From Rugosimonospora acidiphila (GTDB lineage: Bacteria > Actinomycetota > Actinomycetes > Mycobacteriales > Micromonosporaceae), in contig NZ_BAABJQ010000002.1 of NCBI RefSeq assembly GCF_039543385.1, positions 518,382 to 582,381 of the forward strand: a stretch of DNA of 64,000 bases, written 5' to 3'. The notes beneath the pieces are model-generated. The model worked only from the letters and a program-made list of their open reading frames with translations, was not told where the DNA came from and searched no databases. Positions 17,290 to 26,814 of this stretch are shown piece after piece. The position numbers were made by a program, and so were the translations under genes. Positions within the stretch are counted from its first letter, which is position 1. Each line of letters begins with the position of its first letter.

Positions 17290-17896
17290 GATCCACGGCT
17301 TGAACACGGCAAGCAACGACGCGACGAGCAGTCGCCCACTGCCATAGCCCAGAACCAGGCGAGGACACAGGCGTCGGAGCTTCTCGGCCAGCCCTTGGGC
17401 GGGATACTGTTCGCAGTCGCGGCGGCCGCACCATTCTTGTTCGACGCGTCCACCTACGCCCTGTCGTTCGTGGCGTTACTGCTGATCCGCTCGGCGTTCC
17501 AAGCGCCGCGCGACGAGCAGCCCGACTGCCCGACAGATCATCCTTGTCGGTTCGTGGTTCTACGTCATTCACACCTTTGCGCTGGTCTTCATGCCCAACC
17601 CGTGGTGGCCGGGGGCCGCGTACGGGTTCGGTGCGCTCGCGACACCCGCCTTCAACGTGGCACTTGTTGCTGAAATGTATCGGCTCACACCCGACAAGCT
17701 GCTCGGCCGGGTACGCGGCGCGGGCAAGCTGGTCGCGTGGGCCTGCATCCCTCTGGGCTCACTCACCGGCGGTTTCCTCACCGGAGCGGTCGGCACGGCC
17801 ACGACGCTCTGGACATTGAGCGTCGCCATGCTGGTCATCACGGCCGTGGCTACCGCGGCGCCCAGCATGTGCACCATCGGCACGGCTTCCGGGTGA
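17290..17896 (+). pseudogene. MFS transporter remnant, internally deleted and frameshifted
   Basis: Two pieces in different frames. About 17350-17510 encodes QPLGGILFAVAAAAPFLFDA and SFVALLLIRSAFQAPR; after a shift near 17520 the sequence QIILVGSWFYVIHTFALVFM leads into FGALATPAFNVALVAEMYRL, the RVRGAGKLVAWACIPLGSL region and the last helices. The order fits the C-terminal half of an MFS drug exporter, with several helices missing between the two pieces and no start region. Confidence 0.75.
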
Positions 17897-18137
17897 CGAT
17901 GCCTATTCCGCCTCCTCCGGTGGCCAGCAGCGTGCTCACGCACGTCGGCCCAGGTCACTCGGTGCGTAAACCACCCGAGTAAAGGAGTCGCCGAACCCGG
18001 CGCGTTGGCCGCGCATGCGCAGTGCGGAGGTAACTAAATCGCGAGTCGGACAGTTGGAGTATCCGAACGACGACTTCGCATAACATCTCCTGAGTTGGGC
18101 GCTTCAATGCTTCAAGTTCGCCGGAGTTAGCATTCGG

Positions 18138-18410
18138 GTGCACGTGGAGGATCGGGTGGCGGAACTTCACGATCGGTTACAAGATCTCAGAGTCAGCGCG
18201 TCGTCCTTGGACAAAACCGTCACCATCACCACGCACGGCGCGCCCGCCAAGATCGAGGTCTTCATCGCGAGGGGAAGCCTACGGACTCACACGAAGGAAT
18301 CGTTCGAGCGCCAGGTCAACGCGGCCATCCGGATCGCCATGACGGCCTACCGGCAAGCAGCGACCAAGGCCTGGGAGAAGGCTGCCGGGATCACGGAGGA
18401 CAACGAGTGA
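18138..18410 (+). CDS. YbaB/EbfC-like small protein
   Basis: 90 aa. N-terminal helix (VEDRVAELHDRLQDLRVSAS), central beta strands (KTVTITTHGAPAKIEVFIA) and a long C-terminal helix (SFERQVNAAIRIAMTAYRQA). This helix-strand-helix layout is that of YbaB nucleoid-associated proteins, which in actinomycetes often occur in small secretion-related or lipoprotein operons. GTG start at 18138. Its TGA overlaps the GTG of the next gene, so the two are translationally coupled. Confidence 0.75.
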   Translation: MHVEDRVAELHDRLQDLRVSASSLDKTVTITTHGAPAKIEVFIARGSLRTHTKESFERQVNAAIRIAMTAYRQAATKAWEKAAGITEDNE

Positions 18411-19015
18411 GAGCCCGTTCACTTCGATCCTCCCGGGTGGCGCTGTACGGCTGCCTAGCCGTGCTACCGGCGCTCGGCGCGGGAGCGTGCAGCAAGCCGG
18501 ACACCCCGCCGCTTCAGCGGTTTCCCGACTGTCAGACGATCGTCCGCGCGATCCCCTCGAATGTCCTCGTCCAGCCACAGGCCAGGTTCCCCGGCATCGA
18601 CGACGCGGAGGCCCAAGGGAGCGACGCGCGACAGAACAGCTCGATGTGCCCCGTCCTCGGCCTCGCTCGCGACGGCAGAACCCAGCTACAAGTACAAATC
18701 TGGCTCGACAGCGCGCACCTCCTGGCCACCGGCGATGGCCACAATCAGGCCGACGTGCTCGGCGAGACCGCGAAATCTGAGATTACGGGTTTCTGCATGG
18801 AAAACCCGGCAACCAGTGGCAGCCCGATAACTCGCAGCAGCTGCTACACCACCACGTTGGACGGCAGCATCGCTGGTGCGGCCGTCGTTCACAAGTCAGC
18901 GGTCGTCGCTGTTCGGATCGACGCGAAGCCGAACGGTCAGGCCAAGGACGAGTTCCAACGACTGCTCCAGGATGACGCGACAAGCCTCGCCGATGCGGTC
19001 GCCGACGCGATCTGA
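18407..19015 (+). CDS. Putative secreted lipoprotein (DUF3558-like)
   Basis: 202 aa. An N-terminal signal (RSSRVALYGCLAVLPALGAG) ends in ACSKPD, an imperfect lipobox with Ala instead of Leu at -3. The mature domain has conserved-looking Cys residues (FPDCQTIVRAIP; SSMCPVLGL; GFCMENP; SSCYTTTL), compatible with disulfides of actinobacterial DUF3558-type lipoproteins. GTG start overlaps the stop of the YbaB-like gene (GTGA). Middle gene of a three-gene operon. Function unknown. Confidence 0.72.
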   Translation: MRARSLRSSRVALYGCLAVLPALGAGACSKPDTPPLQRFPDCQTIVRAIPSNVLVQPQARFPGIDDAEAQGSDARQNSSMCPVLGLARDGRTQLQVQIWLDSAHLLATGDGHNQADVLGETAKSEITGFCMENPATSGSPITRSSCYTTTLDGSIAGAAVVHKSAVVAVRIDAKPNGQAKDEFQRLLQDDATSLADAVADAI

Positions 19016-19044
19016 CAACCTACCCGCGAAGAAACGGGGGGCAT

Positions 19045-19455
19045 GTGCAGACCTTTCTCGATCGGTATGAGGAGGCCATCCGGCGGCTGCCTGTCGTGGC
19101 CACATCGCCACAAGGGTGGGTGACGGTCCGATCCTGGCTGCACTGCGTCGCGTCGGAGGTGGACGCACACGCCAGCAACGGAGCCGCGAGCCGGCACCAG
19201 ATCGACCTCGCCCTGACCGCGATCGACGGCGACGGCACGCCGCCAGAGTGGCCCGACTTCTACGACGTCGGCCGGCTCAACGGCTTCGCCGGATACGCCG
19301 CCCTCGACGCATTGAACACCGACTGGTACGGCACCGGCCTCACCCACGTCCAATCGGTACGCGGGGCACTGGCCGACAGCCAGCACGGGCACCAGCTCGA
19401 TGGGCGGATCGCAGCCCTGGCCGCGACGAGCCGTGCCGTACTGCCCGGGAGTTAG
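19045..19455 (+). CDS. Hypothetical protein, third gene of the YbaB operon
   Basis: 136 aa, no signal or membrane segment. Mostly helical with Trp-rich patches (GWVTVRSWLHCVASEVDAHA, PPEWPDFYDVGRLNGFAGY). Not recognised. GTG 19045 follows a run of six G residues. Its TAG stop overlaps the stop codon of the convergent HAD gene by 3 bp. Confidence 0.6.
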   Translation: MQTFLDRYEEAIRRLPVVATSPQGWVTVRSWLHCVASEVDAHASNGAASRHQIDLALTAIDGDGTPPEWPDFYDVGRLNGFAGYAALDALNTDWYGTGLTHVQSVRGALADSQHGHQLDGRIAALAATSRAVLPGS

Positions 19456-20108
19456 TTCGTCGGCTCGTTGTGCGTGCGGACCAACTCCGGCAGCTCAGCA
19501 AGAGAGTCGATCCGAAACAGGCAGCGCGACGACACGTCCGGGTCCTCGAGGATGTACCCCCACGGGCCTCGGCGTACCAGCCCGGTAGCCATCCCAGCCG
19601 CCTGCGCCGGCCGGACGTCGTTGTCCAGCCGGTCACCGACGTACAGCACCTGGCCCGCTGGGCAACCAGCCTCGACCACGATCCGATCGAAGAACGCGGC
19701 TGTCGGCTTCTCTACGCCCCAGCCGTCCGAGGTGCCGATAACGTCGACCGGTAGGTCGAGTGCGCGCAGGATGGTTTCGGCTCGGGCGGTCTGATTGCCC
19801 GACAGACCGACGAGCAGGCCCTGTTCGCGAAGGGCGACGAGGCACGGGCGGGCGTCGGGGTACAGGTTCTCCTCGGTGAACGACTCGGGCTGGCCGGCGG
19901 TGGCCCGGCGCTCTCGCTCGGCGGCGAGGTCGAAGCCGGGCCGGAAAACCTGGAAGGCCTCCCGGTAGTGAAGGCCACGAGCGATCACCGCACCAAACAC
20001 GGCAGAGAAGGTGTGCCGAGGCACGCCCAGCCAGTCCGCCCAGGTCCCGTACTCCCGAGACTCGTCCACGATCGTCTCGCCCACGTCGAAGAACACTGCC
20101 GAGATCAT
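19452..20108 (-). CDS. HAD-superfamily hydrolase (phosphatase)
   Basis: 218 aa, cytosolic. Motif I is FFDVGETIVDES (residues 6-17; the usual DxDxT is varied to Asp-Val-Gly-Glu-Thr, as in several GmhB/YjjG-like HADs). Motif II is the Ser/Asn of GLSGNQT, motif III the Lys in WGVEKPTAAFF, motif IV is YVGDRLDNDV with the Mg-binding Asp pair. ATG 20108 is selected because the HAD core starts right after it. Converges on the preceding operon with overlapping stops. Substrate not predictable. Confidence 0.85.
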   Translation of the reverse strand: MISAVFFDVGETIVDESREYGTWADWLGVPRHTFSAVFGAVIARGLHYREAFQVFRPGFDLAAERERRATAGQPESFTEENLYPDARPCLVALREQGLLVGLSGNQTARAETILRALDLPVDVIGTSDGWGVEKPTAAFFDRIVVEAGCPAGQVLYVGDRLDNDVRPAQAAGMATGLVRRGPWGYILEDPDVSSRCLFRIDSLAELPELVRTHNEPTN

Positions 20109-20855
20109 GCACCGATTCTTTCGTACGCCTATCGCCTCAGCCACCAGTCCCCTCGCCAATATGTACGGGTGCACGCTGGCTCCAGCCTTGTCGCCAATCG
20201 TCAGTTGGTCCATGGCGACCCCAGTAGTCCCGTGGCCCAGCGGCATGCTCACGCAGGTTCGCCCAGGTCGTCGACAGGATGACCCGCCCGGGCAGAGGAC
20301 TCGTGCCATCGCTCCCGCCGGCGCACCCCGGCAGCGAGTACCCGTTCATAAGCACACGCCACAACTCCCAAATCGTCCTAGGATCGTCGCCACGATCCCC
20401 TCTGTGCGCTCACGCCTCGACCCACCCCACCGACCCGCTCCGCGCTCGTGCGCGGCCTCGCGCAAGACGACTGATCCCCGGTTCGCCTCATCACTGTCGC
20501 GCCACGCTGAGCGATACCGAAAATCAGCCTCGAACCGACTGTTGGCGTAGCTTCCGATGTGGTGGCCCGCGCCGCGGTGGAGATCCCGACCAGGCCGGCC
20601 ACTCGGTGGAACAGTCGCCGGCGGGATGGCTGCGTGCCGCCGGCCGGCTCGGTACTGAACGCGGCGTATCGCAGGACCCCATGATCGCGATCATGGGGCG
20701 GGAACCTCCCGCGATCGACCAATGAATTTTGCTTAATTTCCATACATCTATTAATTTGAGTTGGTTGCCGGGTTCGGCTGAGGCTCGGCCGCGGAGTTCC
20801 GCACCGCGCTCGTGGTCACTCCATACGGGTAAGACGCCTTACGGGAGGTACGGGG
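20109..20855. other. Intergenic stretch upstream of the subtilase
   Basis: About 750 bp without a gene I can support. It contains a 22-bp perfect palindrome (20677-20698) and an unusually AT-rich block (about 20721-20765), likely the promoter region of the subtilase gene. A leftward frame has PSRRRLFHRVAGLVG, a Tat-like string, but no supporting domain. Confidence 0.45.
20677..20698. repeat. 22-bp perfect palindrome
   Basis: Half-site CCCCATGATCG reads identically on both strands around a central CG. It lies 160 bp upstream of the subtilase start; a candidate operator. Confidence 0.5.
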
Positions 20856-23800
20856 TTGAGGGCACGACGGAAATTTTCGATCGCGATACTCGTGGCCGGG
20901 CTGATGCTCGGTTCCGGCCAGGCAACGTGGGCCGGGCCGGGTGCGTCGAGCACCGGCACCAGCACCAGCACCGGCGTGAGCGGGAAGGCGGCATCCGAGG
21001 GCACCGCCAAGCCGGCGACAGTGACGCTGCTGACCGGCGACCGGGTCACGGTGACGCGGCCCGGTTCGCAGGATGTGCGGGTGGCACCGGCCAAGGGGCG
21101 TGAGCACCTGACGTTCCTGACCAACCGGGTCGGCGGGGATGTGTATGTCATTCCGCAGGACGCGGTGACGCTGGTGCAGTCGGGCAAGCTGGACCGACAG
21201 TTGTTCAACGTGTCGGCGCTGGTGCGGTTCGGGTACGACGACGCCGGGCGGGATACCTTGCCGCTGATCGTCGAGTACCAGGCGGGTACCGCCCGGCCCG
21301 CCGCGGTCGACGCGCACGGTGCCCGGGTCACCCGGAATCTGCCAGCGGTCAACGGTGCCGCCGTGGTGGCGACCAAGGACTCGACGAACGCCTTGTGGCC
21401 AAGCCTGGTCAGCGGGGCCGGTACCGCGCATCCGGACGTCGCACCCGGCATCGCCCGGATCTGGCTGGACGGCCAGCGCAAGCTGCTCGACGATGTGAGC
21501 GATCAGCAGATCGGTGCGCCGGCCGCGTGGCAGGCCGGGTACACGGGTGCCGGGGTCACGGTGGCGGTGCTCGATGGCGGCATCGACACCACGCATCCCG
21601 ACCTGGCCGGCAAGGTGGTCGCCGAGCAGAACTTCTCCGCCGACCCGAGCCCGACCGACACCTTCGGGCACGGTACCCACGTGGCGTCCATCATCGCCGG
21701 TACCGGCGCCGCCTCCGGCGGCCAGTACAAGGGCGTAGCCCCGGACGCGAAGCTGGCGGACGGCAAGGTGTGCGAGTCCGATTTCTGCGACGACTCGGCG
21801 ATCCTGGCCGGCATGCAGTGGGCCGCCGCCGACGAGCACGCGAAGGTGGTCAACATCAGCATCGGCGGCGGCGACCTACCCGGCGTCGATCCGCTGGAGC
21901 AGGCGGTCAACGACCTGACGGCGCAGTACGGCACGCTGTTTGTCATCGCCGCCGGCAACGACGGGGCCGACGGCACCGTTGAGTCACCGGGCAGCGCCGA
22001 CGCCGCGTTGACCGTCGGTGCGGTGGACAGCAAGGATCAGCTCGCGGACTTCTCCAGCCGCGGCCCGCGCGTCGGTGACTCGGCGCTCAAGCCGGACATC
22101 ACCGCGCCCGGCGTGGACATCATCGCGGCGAGGGCGGCCGGCACCGAACTCGGCGAGCCCGTCGGCGACTCGTACGTGAAGCTGTCCGGCACCTCGATGG
22201 CCACCCCGCATGTCACCGGTGCGGTCGCGCTGCTCGCCCAGCAGCATCCGGAATGGAGCGCCGCGCAGTTCAAGGCGGCCCTGATGGCCTCGGCCAAGCC
22301 GAACCCGGACCTGACCGCGTACGAACAGGGTGCCGGCCGGGTCGACGTCCGCCGGGCGATCGGCCAGACGGTCACCAGCGACCCGGCCAGCGTGTCGCTG
22401 GGCCTGCAGCGGTGGCCGCACAACGACGACCAGCCGGTCAACAAGACCGTCACCTACCACAACGCGGGTACCGCCGAGGTCACGCTGAACCTCGCCCTGA
22501 ACGTCACCGGCCCGGACGACACCGCACCGGTCGCCGGCATGTTCACCTTGGACGCCAACCAGGTCACGGTACCGGCGGGCGGGCAGGCGCAGGTCACGCT
22601 CACCGCGGACACCCGGGGCTCCGGGCCGGACGGCCGGTACTCCGGCGAACTGCTGGCCACCGCTGCCGGCGGGACGCAGGTCAGCACCCCGGTCGGCGTG
22701 GACAAGGAGGTGGAGAGCTACAACCTGACCATCAGCTTCGTGGACGGCAAGGGCGCGGCCTCCACGGACAACGCCGCCCAGTTGATCGGTACCGATCCGG
22801 CCAACACGGGTCTCCTGGACTTCCCGTACGACCCGTCGGGGACCGTGACGCTGCGGCTGCCCAAGGGGCATTACGACCTCGAGTCCGCCATCTACACCGA
22901 TAACGGCGGGCAGTATCCAGACCTGGCGATGGTCGCCGAGCCGGGGCTCAACCTCACCGGTGACACCCATGTCACGCTCGACGCCCGGATCACCAAGCCG
23001 ATCGACCTGACGGTACCCGACCCCACGGCCACGGCGTACCTGTGCTTCGTCGGGTACGACCATGTCACGTCGACCACGTCGATAGGCGTGGGTGCGTTGG
23101 GTGAAACCTTCGACGGCATCACCACCGCGCAGGTGGGGCCGAGCCTTCCGCCGACCGAGCTACGGGGCGCCATCGCCAGCCAGTTCGTCAAAGCAAACGC
23201 GGACGGTAGCGCCGCCGGCACCCCCTACGTCTACGCGGTCGGCGAGTTCCCGGCCGGCGGGCTGCCCACCGGGTTCGTCAAGCACTACGCCAAGAAGGAC
23301 CTGGCGACGGTGCGTAGCGAGTTCGCGGCCGTGCAGCCGGGCGACGACGCGAACTACCTGTTCGAGTACGCCGAGTCCCCGTTAGGCACCGGCGCCTGGT
23401 CCGCGGCGATTCCGGTGACCCTGCCGAGCACCCTCACCCGGTACCTCAACAAGGCGAGTTGGAACAACGAGCTCGACACCGGAACGACCGGACCGGACGG
23501 CTTCCCGCTCACCGACGCGGCGCTCACCTCGGCCGCGACCTATCAGCCCAACCGGAAGTACCAGGAGCGGTGGAACAACGGCCCGTTCGGTCCGGCCTTC
23601 CCGACGCCGTCCCTCCCGTTCGACTTCGTCACCCGTCAGGGCGACGAACTCATCGTGGATCCCGCACTGTTCAGCGACGCGTCCGGCCACAGCGGAGGGT
23701 CGGCGTACGACTCCGGGCTCATCACCGTGTACCGCAACGGAGTCCAGCTCGCCCAGCAACCGGCCCCCGGTGGCGAGTTCACGCTACCGGCGGACACCGC

Positions 23801-24230
23801 ACAGTACCGGGTGCAGACCCAAGCGACCCGGTCCGGATTCAGCGGGTTGAGCAGCACGGTCACGGCGGCGTGGACATTCCGCTCCGGACACGTCAGCGGT
23901 ACCGGGTTCGCACCGCTGCCGGTGATGGCGGTGCGGTTCACTCCGAAGCTGGACCCCAGCAACCGGGCGCCGGCCGGCCGATTCACCATTCCGGTCGCCG
24001 TGGCGCATCAGCTCGGCAGTACCTCGGCCAAAATACGCAAGCTGCGCGTCGACGTGTCCTACAACGACGGCCAGACCTGGCGGCCAGTCGCGTTGCGTGA
24101 GTCCAAGAACGACTGGACCGCCACGGTCAACCAGCCCGCCGGTGGGTTCGTGTCGCTGCGCGCCAGCGCGACCGATTCGGCGGGCAACACGGTGGAGCAG
24201 ACCATCATCCACGCGTACAGCGTGAAGTAA
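20856..24230 (+). CDS. Secreted S8 subtilisin-like serine protease, multidomain
   Basis: 1124 aa. TTG start at 20856 with GGGAGGT 7 nt upstream. Signal peptide 1-26 (RARRKFSIAILVAGLMLGSG). A propeptide/I9-like region runs to about 215. The catalytic domain (about 225-505) carries Asp240 in VAVLDGGIDTTHPDL, His272 in GHGTHVASIIAG, oxyanion Asn in IAAGNDG and Ser447 in LSGTSMATPHVTG. Beyond about 510 come several beta-sandwich domains resembling the C-terminal modules of large Streptomyces subtilases. No LPxTG or membrane anchor, so it is released extracellularly. Monocistronic, with terminator at 24244-24284. Substrate unknown. Confidence 0.92.
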   Translation: MRARRKFSIAILVAGLMLGSGQATWAGPGASSTGTSTSTGVSGKAASEGTAKPATVTLLTGDRVTVTRPGSQDVRVAPAKGREHLTFLTNRVGGDVYVIPQDAVTLVQSGKLDRQLFNVSALVRFGYDDAGRDTLPLIVEYQAGTARPAAVDAHGARVTRNLPAVNGAAVVATKDSTNALWPSLVSGAGTAHPDVAPGIARIWLDGQRKLLDDVSDQQIGAPAAWQAGYTGAGVTVAVLDGGIDTTHPDLAGKVVAEQNFSADPSPTDTFGHGTHVASIIAGTGAASGGQYKGVAPDAKLADGKVCESDFCDDSAILAGMQWAAADEHAKVVNISIGGGDLPGVDPLEQAVNDLTAQYGTLFVIAAGNDGADGTVESPGSADAALTVGAVDSKDQLADFSSRGPRVGDSALKPDITAPGVDIIAARAAGTELGEPVGDSYVKLSGTSMATPHVTGAVALLAQQHPEWSAAQFKAALMASAKPNPDLTAYEQGAGRVDVRRAIGQTVTSDPASVSLGLQRWPHNDDQPVNKTVTYHNAGTAEVTLNLALNVTGPDDTAPVAGMFTLDANQVTVPAGGQAQVTLTADTRGSGPDGRYSGELLATAAGGTQVSTPVGVDKEVESYNLTISFVDGKGAASTDNAAQLIGTDPANTGLLDFPYDPSGTVTLRLPKGHYDLESAIYTDNGGQYPDLAMVAEPGLNLTGDTHVTLDARITKPIDLTVPDPTATAYLCFVGYDHVTSTTSIGVGALGETFDGITTAQVGPSLPPTELRGAIASQFVKANADGSAAGTPYVYAVGEFPAGGLPTGFVKHYAKKDLATVRSEFAAVQPGDDANYLFEYAESPLGTGAWSAAIPVTLPSTLTRYLNKASWNNELDTGTTGPDGFPLTDAALTSAATYQPNRKYQERWNNGPFGPAFPTPSLPFDFVTRQGDELIVDPALFSDASGHSGGSAYDSGLITVYRNGVQLAQQPAPGGEFTLPADTAQYRVQTQATRSGFSGLSSTVTAAWTFRSGHVSGTGFAPLPVMAVRFTPKLDPSNRAPAGRFTIPVAVAHQLGSTSAKIRKLRVDVSYNDGQTWRPVALRESKNDWTATVNQPAGGFVSLRASATDSAGNTVEQTIIHAYSVK

Positions 24231-24243
24231 CTTCGAGATAAAA

Positions 24244-24284
24244 GCGGGCGCCGGGCCACCCTCCATCGGGTACCCGGCGCCCGC
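24244..24284 (+). terminator. Terminator of the subtilase gene
   Basis: 12-bp perfect stem GCGGGCGCCGGG (24244-24255) against 24273-24284 with a 17-nt loop, 13 bp after the stop codon. Confidence 0.8.
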
Positions 24285-24387
24285 CGCTCGTGCCGGCCGG
24301 TAACCCGGCGTCTCACGGTGGGCCCACCCACCGGCTGTTCCATCGATCCGCCGGCTCGGCCAGGGGGCTAGCACCAGCATGAGGCGC

Positions 24388-24442
24388 GGGAACCTCCGGA
24401 CGGGATGGGCTTCGACGAGCCACATCCCGGCCGGAGGTTCCC
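24388..24442 (-). terminator. Terminator of the proline-rich membrane protein gene
   Basis: A 20-bp stem with a 2-bp internal mismatch: GGGAACCTCCGG-AC-GGGATG (24388-24407) pairs with 24423-24442 around a 15-nt loop. It ends 15 bp beyond the stop of the leftward gene at 24457. Confidence 0.75.
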
Positions 24443-24456
24443 TGGGTGGTTCTCGG

Positions 24457-25806
24457 TCAGCCGGTGCAGTTGCTGCAGGAGTTCAGCCAGCCGATCACGG
24501 CCTTGCCGATCTTCTGCGCTCCCTGACTGGCCTCGTCCGGATCCATCGCCTTGGACTGGTTGTCTTCGTCCCCGTCGACGACGAGCTCCACGAGTACGTT
24601 GCCCACCCGCATGCCGAGCTCGGTCCCGCCGTGCGTGATGTCGTCGCTCTTGACAGTGACGTTCTGGGAGAACGCCCCTTCGCCCAGGCCGGACACTGCC
24701 GCGACGGAACCGTAGGTGGAGCCGTCGTCGTCCGTCGTACCGGCGTCCTGCTTGGATTGCGACTCGTCGTCCGAGAGCGCGTTCTGCGCCTCCTCGATCG
24801 CCGGATCAGTGCCGTCGGCGAAGGCGTACAGGTCGATGCCCACCAACCGATCCGCGCTCGTATCGGCGTCGATGTTGTCCCACTCGCAGTCGGTCTGCTC
24901 GTAGTACGTGTCGTCCGACGTGTCAGGCTTGTCGTCGGTCTTCACACCCTGCGGCACCAGCGATTTCATGATCGACGCGGGGAAGGCGTCGCACGCCGGC
25001 AGCTTGTGGTAGACCGTCGAAGAGGATCCGGACGACGACCCGGACCCGGACGACGACCCGGACCCGGACGAAGACGAGGTCGAGGACGGGCCGGCGAGCG
25101 GCGATCCGCCGCCGTCGCCACTGCCCTTGTGGACCAGGACCGCGGCGGTGATCCCGCCGCCCAGGAGCAGAACCACCACCACCGCGACAATCGCGATGAC
25201 GATCGGCGTCTTGGAGGACCGCTGCGGCGCCGGCATGCCGGGCGGGAACGGACCGCCGGGCGGAAACGGACCGCCAGGCTGGTACGGACCACCGGGCGCG
25301 CTCTGCCACCCGGGCTGGTATGGCGCACCGGGCTGGTATGGCGCGCCGGGCTGGTACGCCGCGCCGGGCGGCATCGACCCCGGGGGCGGCATGGGCGCGT
25401 TGACAGGCGCCGGCATGGTGGGCGGCGCCGAGGTGGGCGGCGCCGAACTCACTGGCGGCACCGGGCCCGAGGACGGGGGCCAGCCGGCGGGCGATGTCGC
25501 GTAACCGGGCTGCGACCCCGGCGCCATCGGCGGAGTCGAGGTCACCGGCGGCACCGGGCCCGAGGACGGGGCCCAGCCGGCGGGCGGTGTCGCGTAACCG
25601 GGCTGCGACCCCGGCACCGGCGGCGGCACCGATCCCGCGGTCGGCGCCGACGGAGCCCACTGCGAGGGCTGCCACCCCGCGGGCGGAGCGACCTGCCCAG
25701 GGGGCGTGGCCTGCCCGGGCGGGGTCGCGTAGTCGGGCTGTGAGTCGGTCGGGGGGTACGGCGGGGGAACCTGGCTGGAGTTTTCTTGGCCGGGGGGTTG
25801 AGTCAC
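24457..25806 (-). CDS. Proline-rich single-pass membrane protein with extracellular domain
   Basis: 449 aa. Residues 1-195 are a cytoplasmic Pro/Gly/Gln-rich region with imperfect repeats (GSQPGYATPPAGW and GSQPGYATSPAGW; tandem QPGAPY units). One transmembrane helix follows (about 200-225, IVIAIVAVVVVLLLGGG), then a Ser/Gly linker and an acidic extracellular domain with Cys residues (KLPACDAFPA; TDCEWDN; NSCSNCTG). The layout is common for actinobacterial DUF3558-like envelope proteins. GTG 25806 has GGAG 5 nt upstream and overlaps by 4 bp the stop of a TPP-enzyme remnant. Function unknown. Confidence 0.78.
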   Translation of the reverse strand: MTQPPGQENSSQVPPPYPPTDSQPDYATPPGQATPPGQVAPPAGWQPSQWAPSAPTAGSVPPPVPGSQPGYATPPAGWAPSSGPVPPVTSTPPMAPGSQPGYATSPAGWPPSSGPVPPVSSAPPTSAPPTMPAPVNAPMPPPGSMPPGAAYQPGAPYQPGAPYQPGWQSAPGGPYQPGGPFPPGGPFPPGMPAPQRSSKTPIVIAIVAVVVVLLLGGGITAAVLVHKGSGDGGGSPLAGPSSTSSSSGSGSSSGSGSSSGSSSTVYHKLPACDAFPASIMKSLVPQGVKTDDKPDTSDDTYYEQTDCEWDNIDADTSADRLVGIDLYAFADGTDPAIEEAQNALSDDESQSKQDAGTTDDDGSTYGSVAAVSGLGEGAFSQNVTVKSDDITHGGTELGMRVGNVLVELVVDGDEDNQSKAMDPDEASQGAQKIGKAVIGWLNSCSNCTG

Positions 25807-25985
25807 GAATGCTCCGGGGGTCGGGCGAGGTTGGACGAGCGAGGGTACGCGTCGGCCGGATCAGTCATCATGTTGACCATGTACGGTACCGAGGCATCGA
25901 ACGCGCTGCGCAACGCGGGTCCGATCTCGCCCGGTCTCGCCACAATCTCACCGGCACCGCCCAGCGCGCGCACCACGTCGTCACC
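25803..25985 (-). pseudogene. C-terminal remnant of a TPP-dependent (acetolactate-synthase-like) enzyme
   Basis: The frame reads DDVVRALGGAGEIVARPGEI, then LRSAFDASVPYMVNMMTDP and ADAYPRSSNLA before the stop. This is the usual C-terminal end of acetolactate-synthase-like ThDP enzymes. Sequence upstream of about 25985 is unrelated. Its TGA overlaps the GTG of the proline-rich gene, so the pair was once a coupled operon. Confidence 0.65.
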
Positions 25986-26339
25986 GTCGGTCCAGATATG
26001 CTTGTCGCGATCCCGCCGATGCGTCGTGGACCGGCTCACGCTGAGTATCACCGCCGGCAACTTCGCCCACGAGCAGCCCGCCTGCACCAGGTATACCATC
26101 GTCGCGAGCAGGGCCCGATCGTCGACCGACGCCTGCCGCCATGACTTGAGCCCTCGATAAACCCAGTCATCCCTGCCGGCAAGGCGCCCGTTCGTTCACA
26201 CGACGCGGCCCCGCATTCCTATCCACGGATCCGGGTCTGACCCGGACCATGCGGTCATGGCTCGTCGATACCAGCCGCTCCCGGCCGCCTATCAGGAGTG
26301 GACAGACGTCGGTCACCGGCCACACCTCGGCATCCAGCT

Positions 26340-26570
26340 TCGGCAGTGGTACGCCACCGCGAGCGCTCGATGCGTACCCGGCCTCGACGACCGCCATCGT
26401 GCGCACGACGTCCTCGATGCCGGTCGGGAGGTGAGGCAGCGAGCCTTCGAGGAAGCGCAGCAGCGCGCCCATCGAGCCGATGAAGGCATCGGGGAACCAC
26501 GACCCCTCGAAGGGCAGCGGCTGCCATAGCGCCCTTGGTGCCCTCCCATTTTGACGAAGCTCTGCTCGTA
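26340..26570 (-). pseudogene. C-terminal remnant of a Gfo/Idh/MocA oxidoreductase
   Basis: LWQPLPFEGSWFPDAFIGSM leads directly into RFLEGSLPHLPTGIEDVVRT, then MAVVEAGYASSARGGVPLP, the well-conserved C-terminal end of Gfo/Idh/MocA sugar or inositol dehydrogenases. The N-terminal Rossmann domain is absent and the reading frame has no start. Together with the TPP-enzyme remnant it suggests a deleted polyol or inositol catabolic operon. Confidence 0.65.
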
Positions 26571-26814
26571 CTTGGGCCCACAGTGGTTCGGTCGTGGATC
26601 AGGCTGCCAACAGTGACGGACATAAGGGCAGGCGAGTGCGATGTGGTACGACGCACAACTCGTGCCGTGTGTGCCATCGGGCCACGGCACGTGCGGTGCC
26701 CCGGCCGGCGACGAGATGTTTGAACTCGTTCACGCCAACGCCACTAGTCGATCAAGTCTTACATTTCTATCGATCGGTATGCTGCCCGGAAATCCTCACG
26801 AGGGACGGGAGCCC

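Noticed and set aside
20378..20743. Leftward frame with a Tat-like RRRLFHRVAGLVG string
   Set aside because: No signal peptide at its N-terminus, no domain, and it spans a perfect palindrome and the AT-rich promoter block.
25010..25090. Repetitive GACGACGACCCGGACCCGG-like tract as a possible CRISPR or satellite
   Set aside because: It simply encodes the Ser/Gly linker of the proline-rich membrane protein; no spacers.
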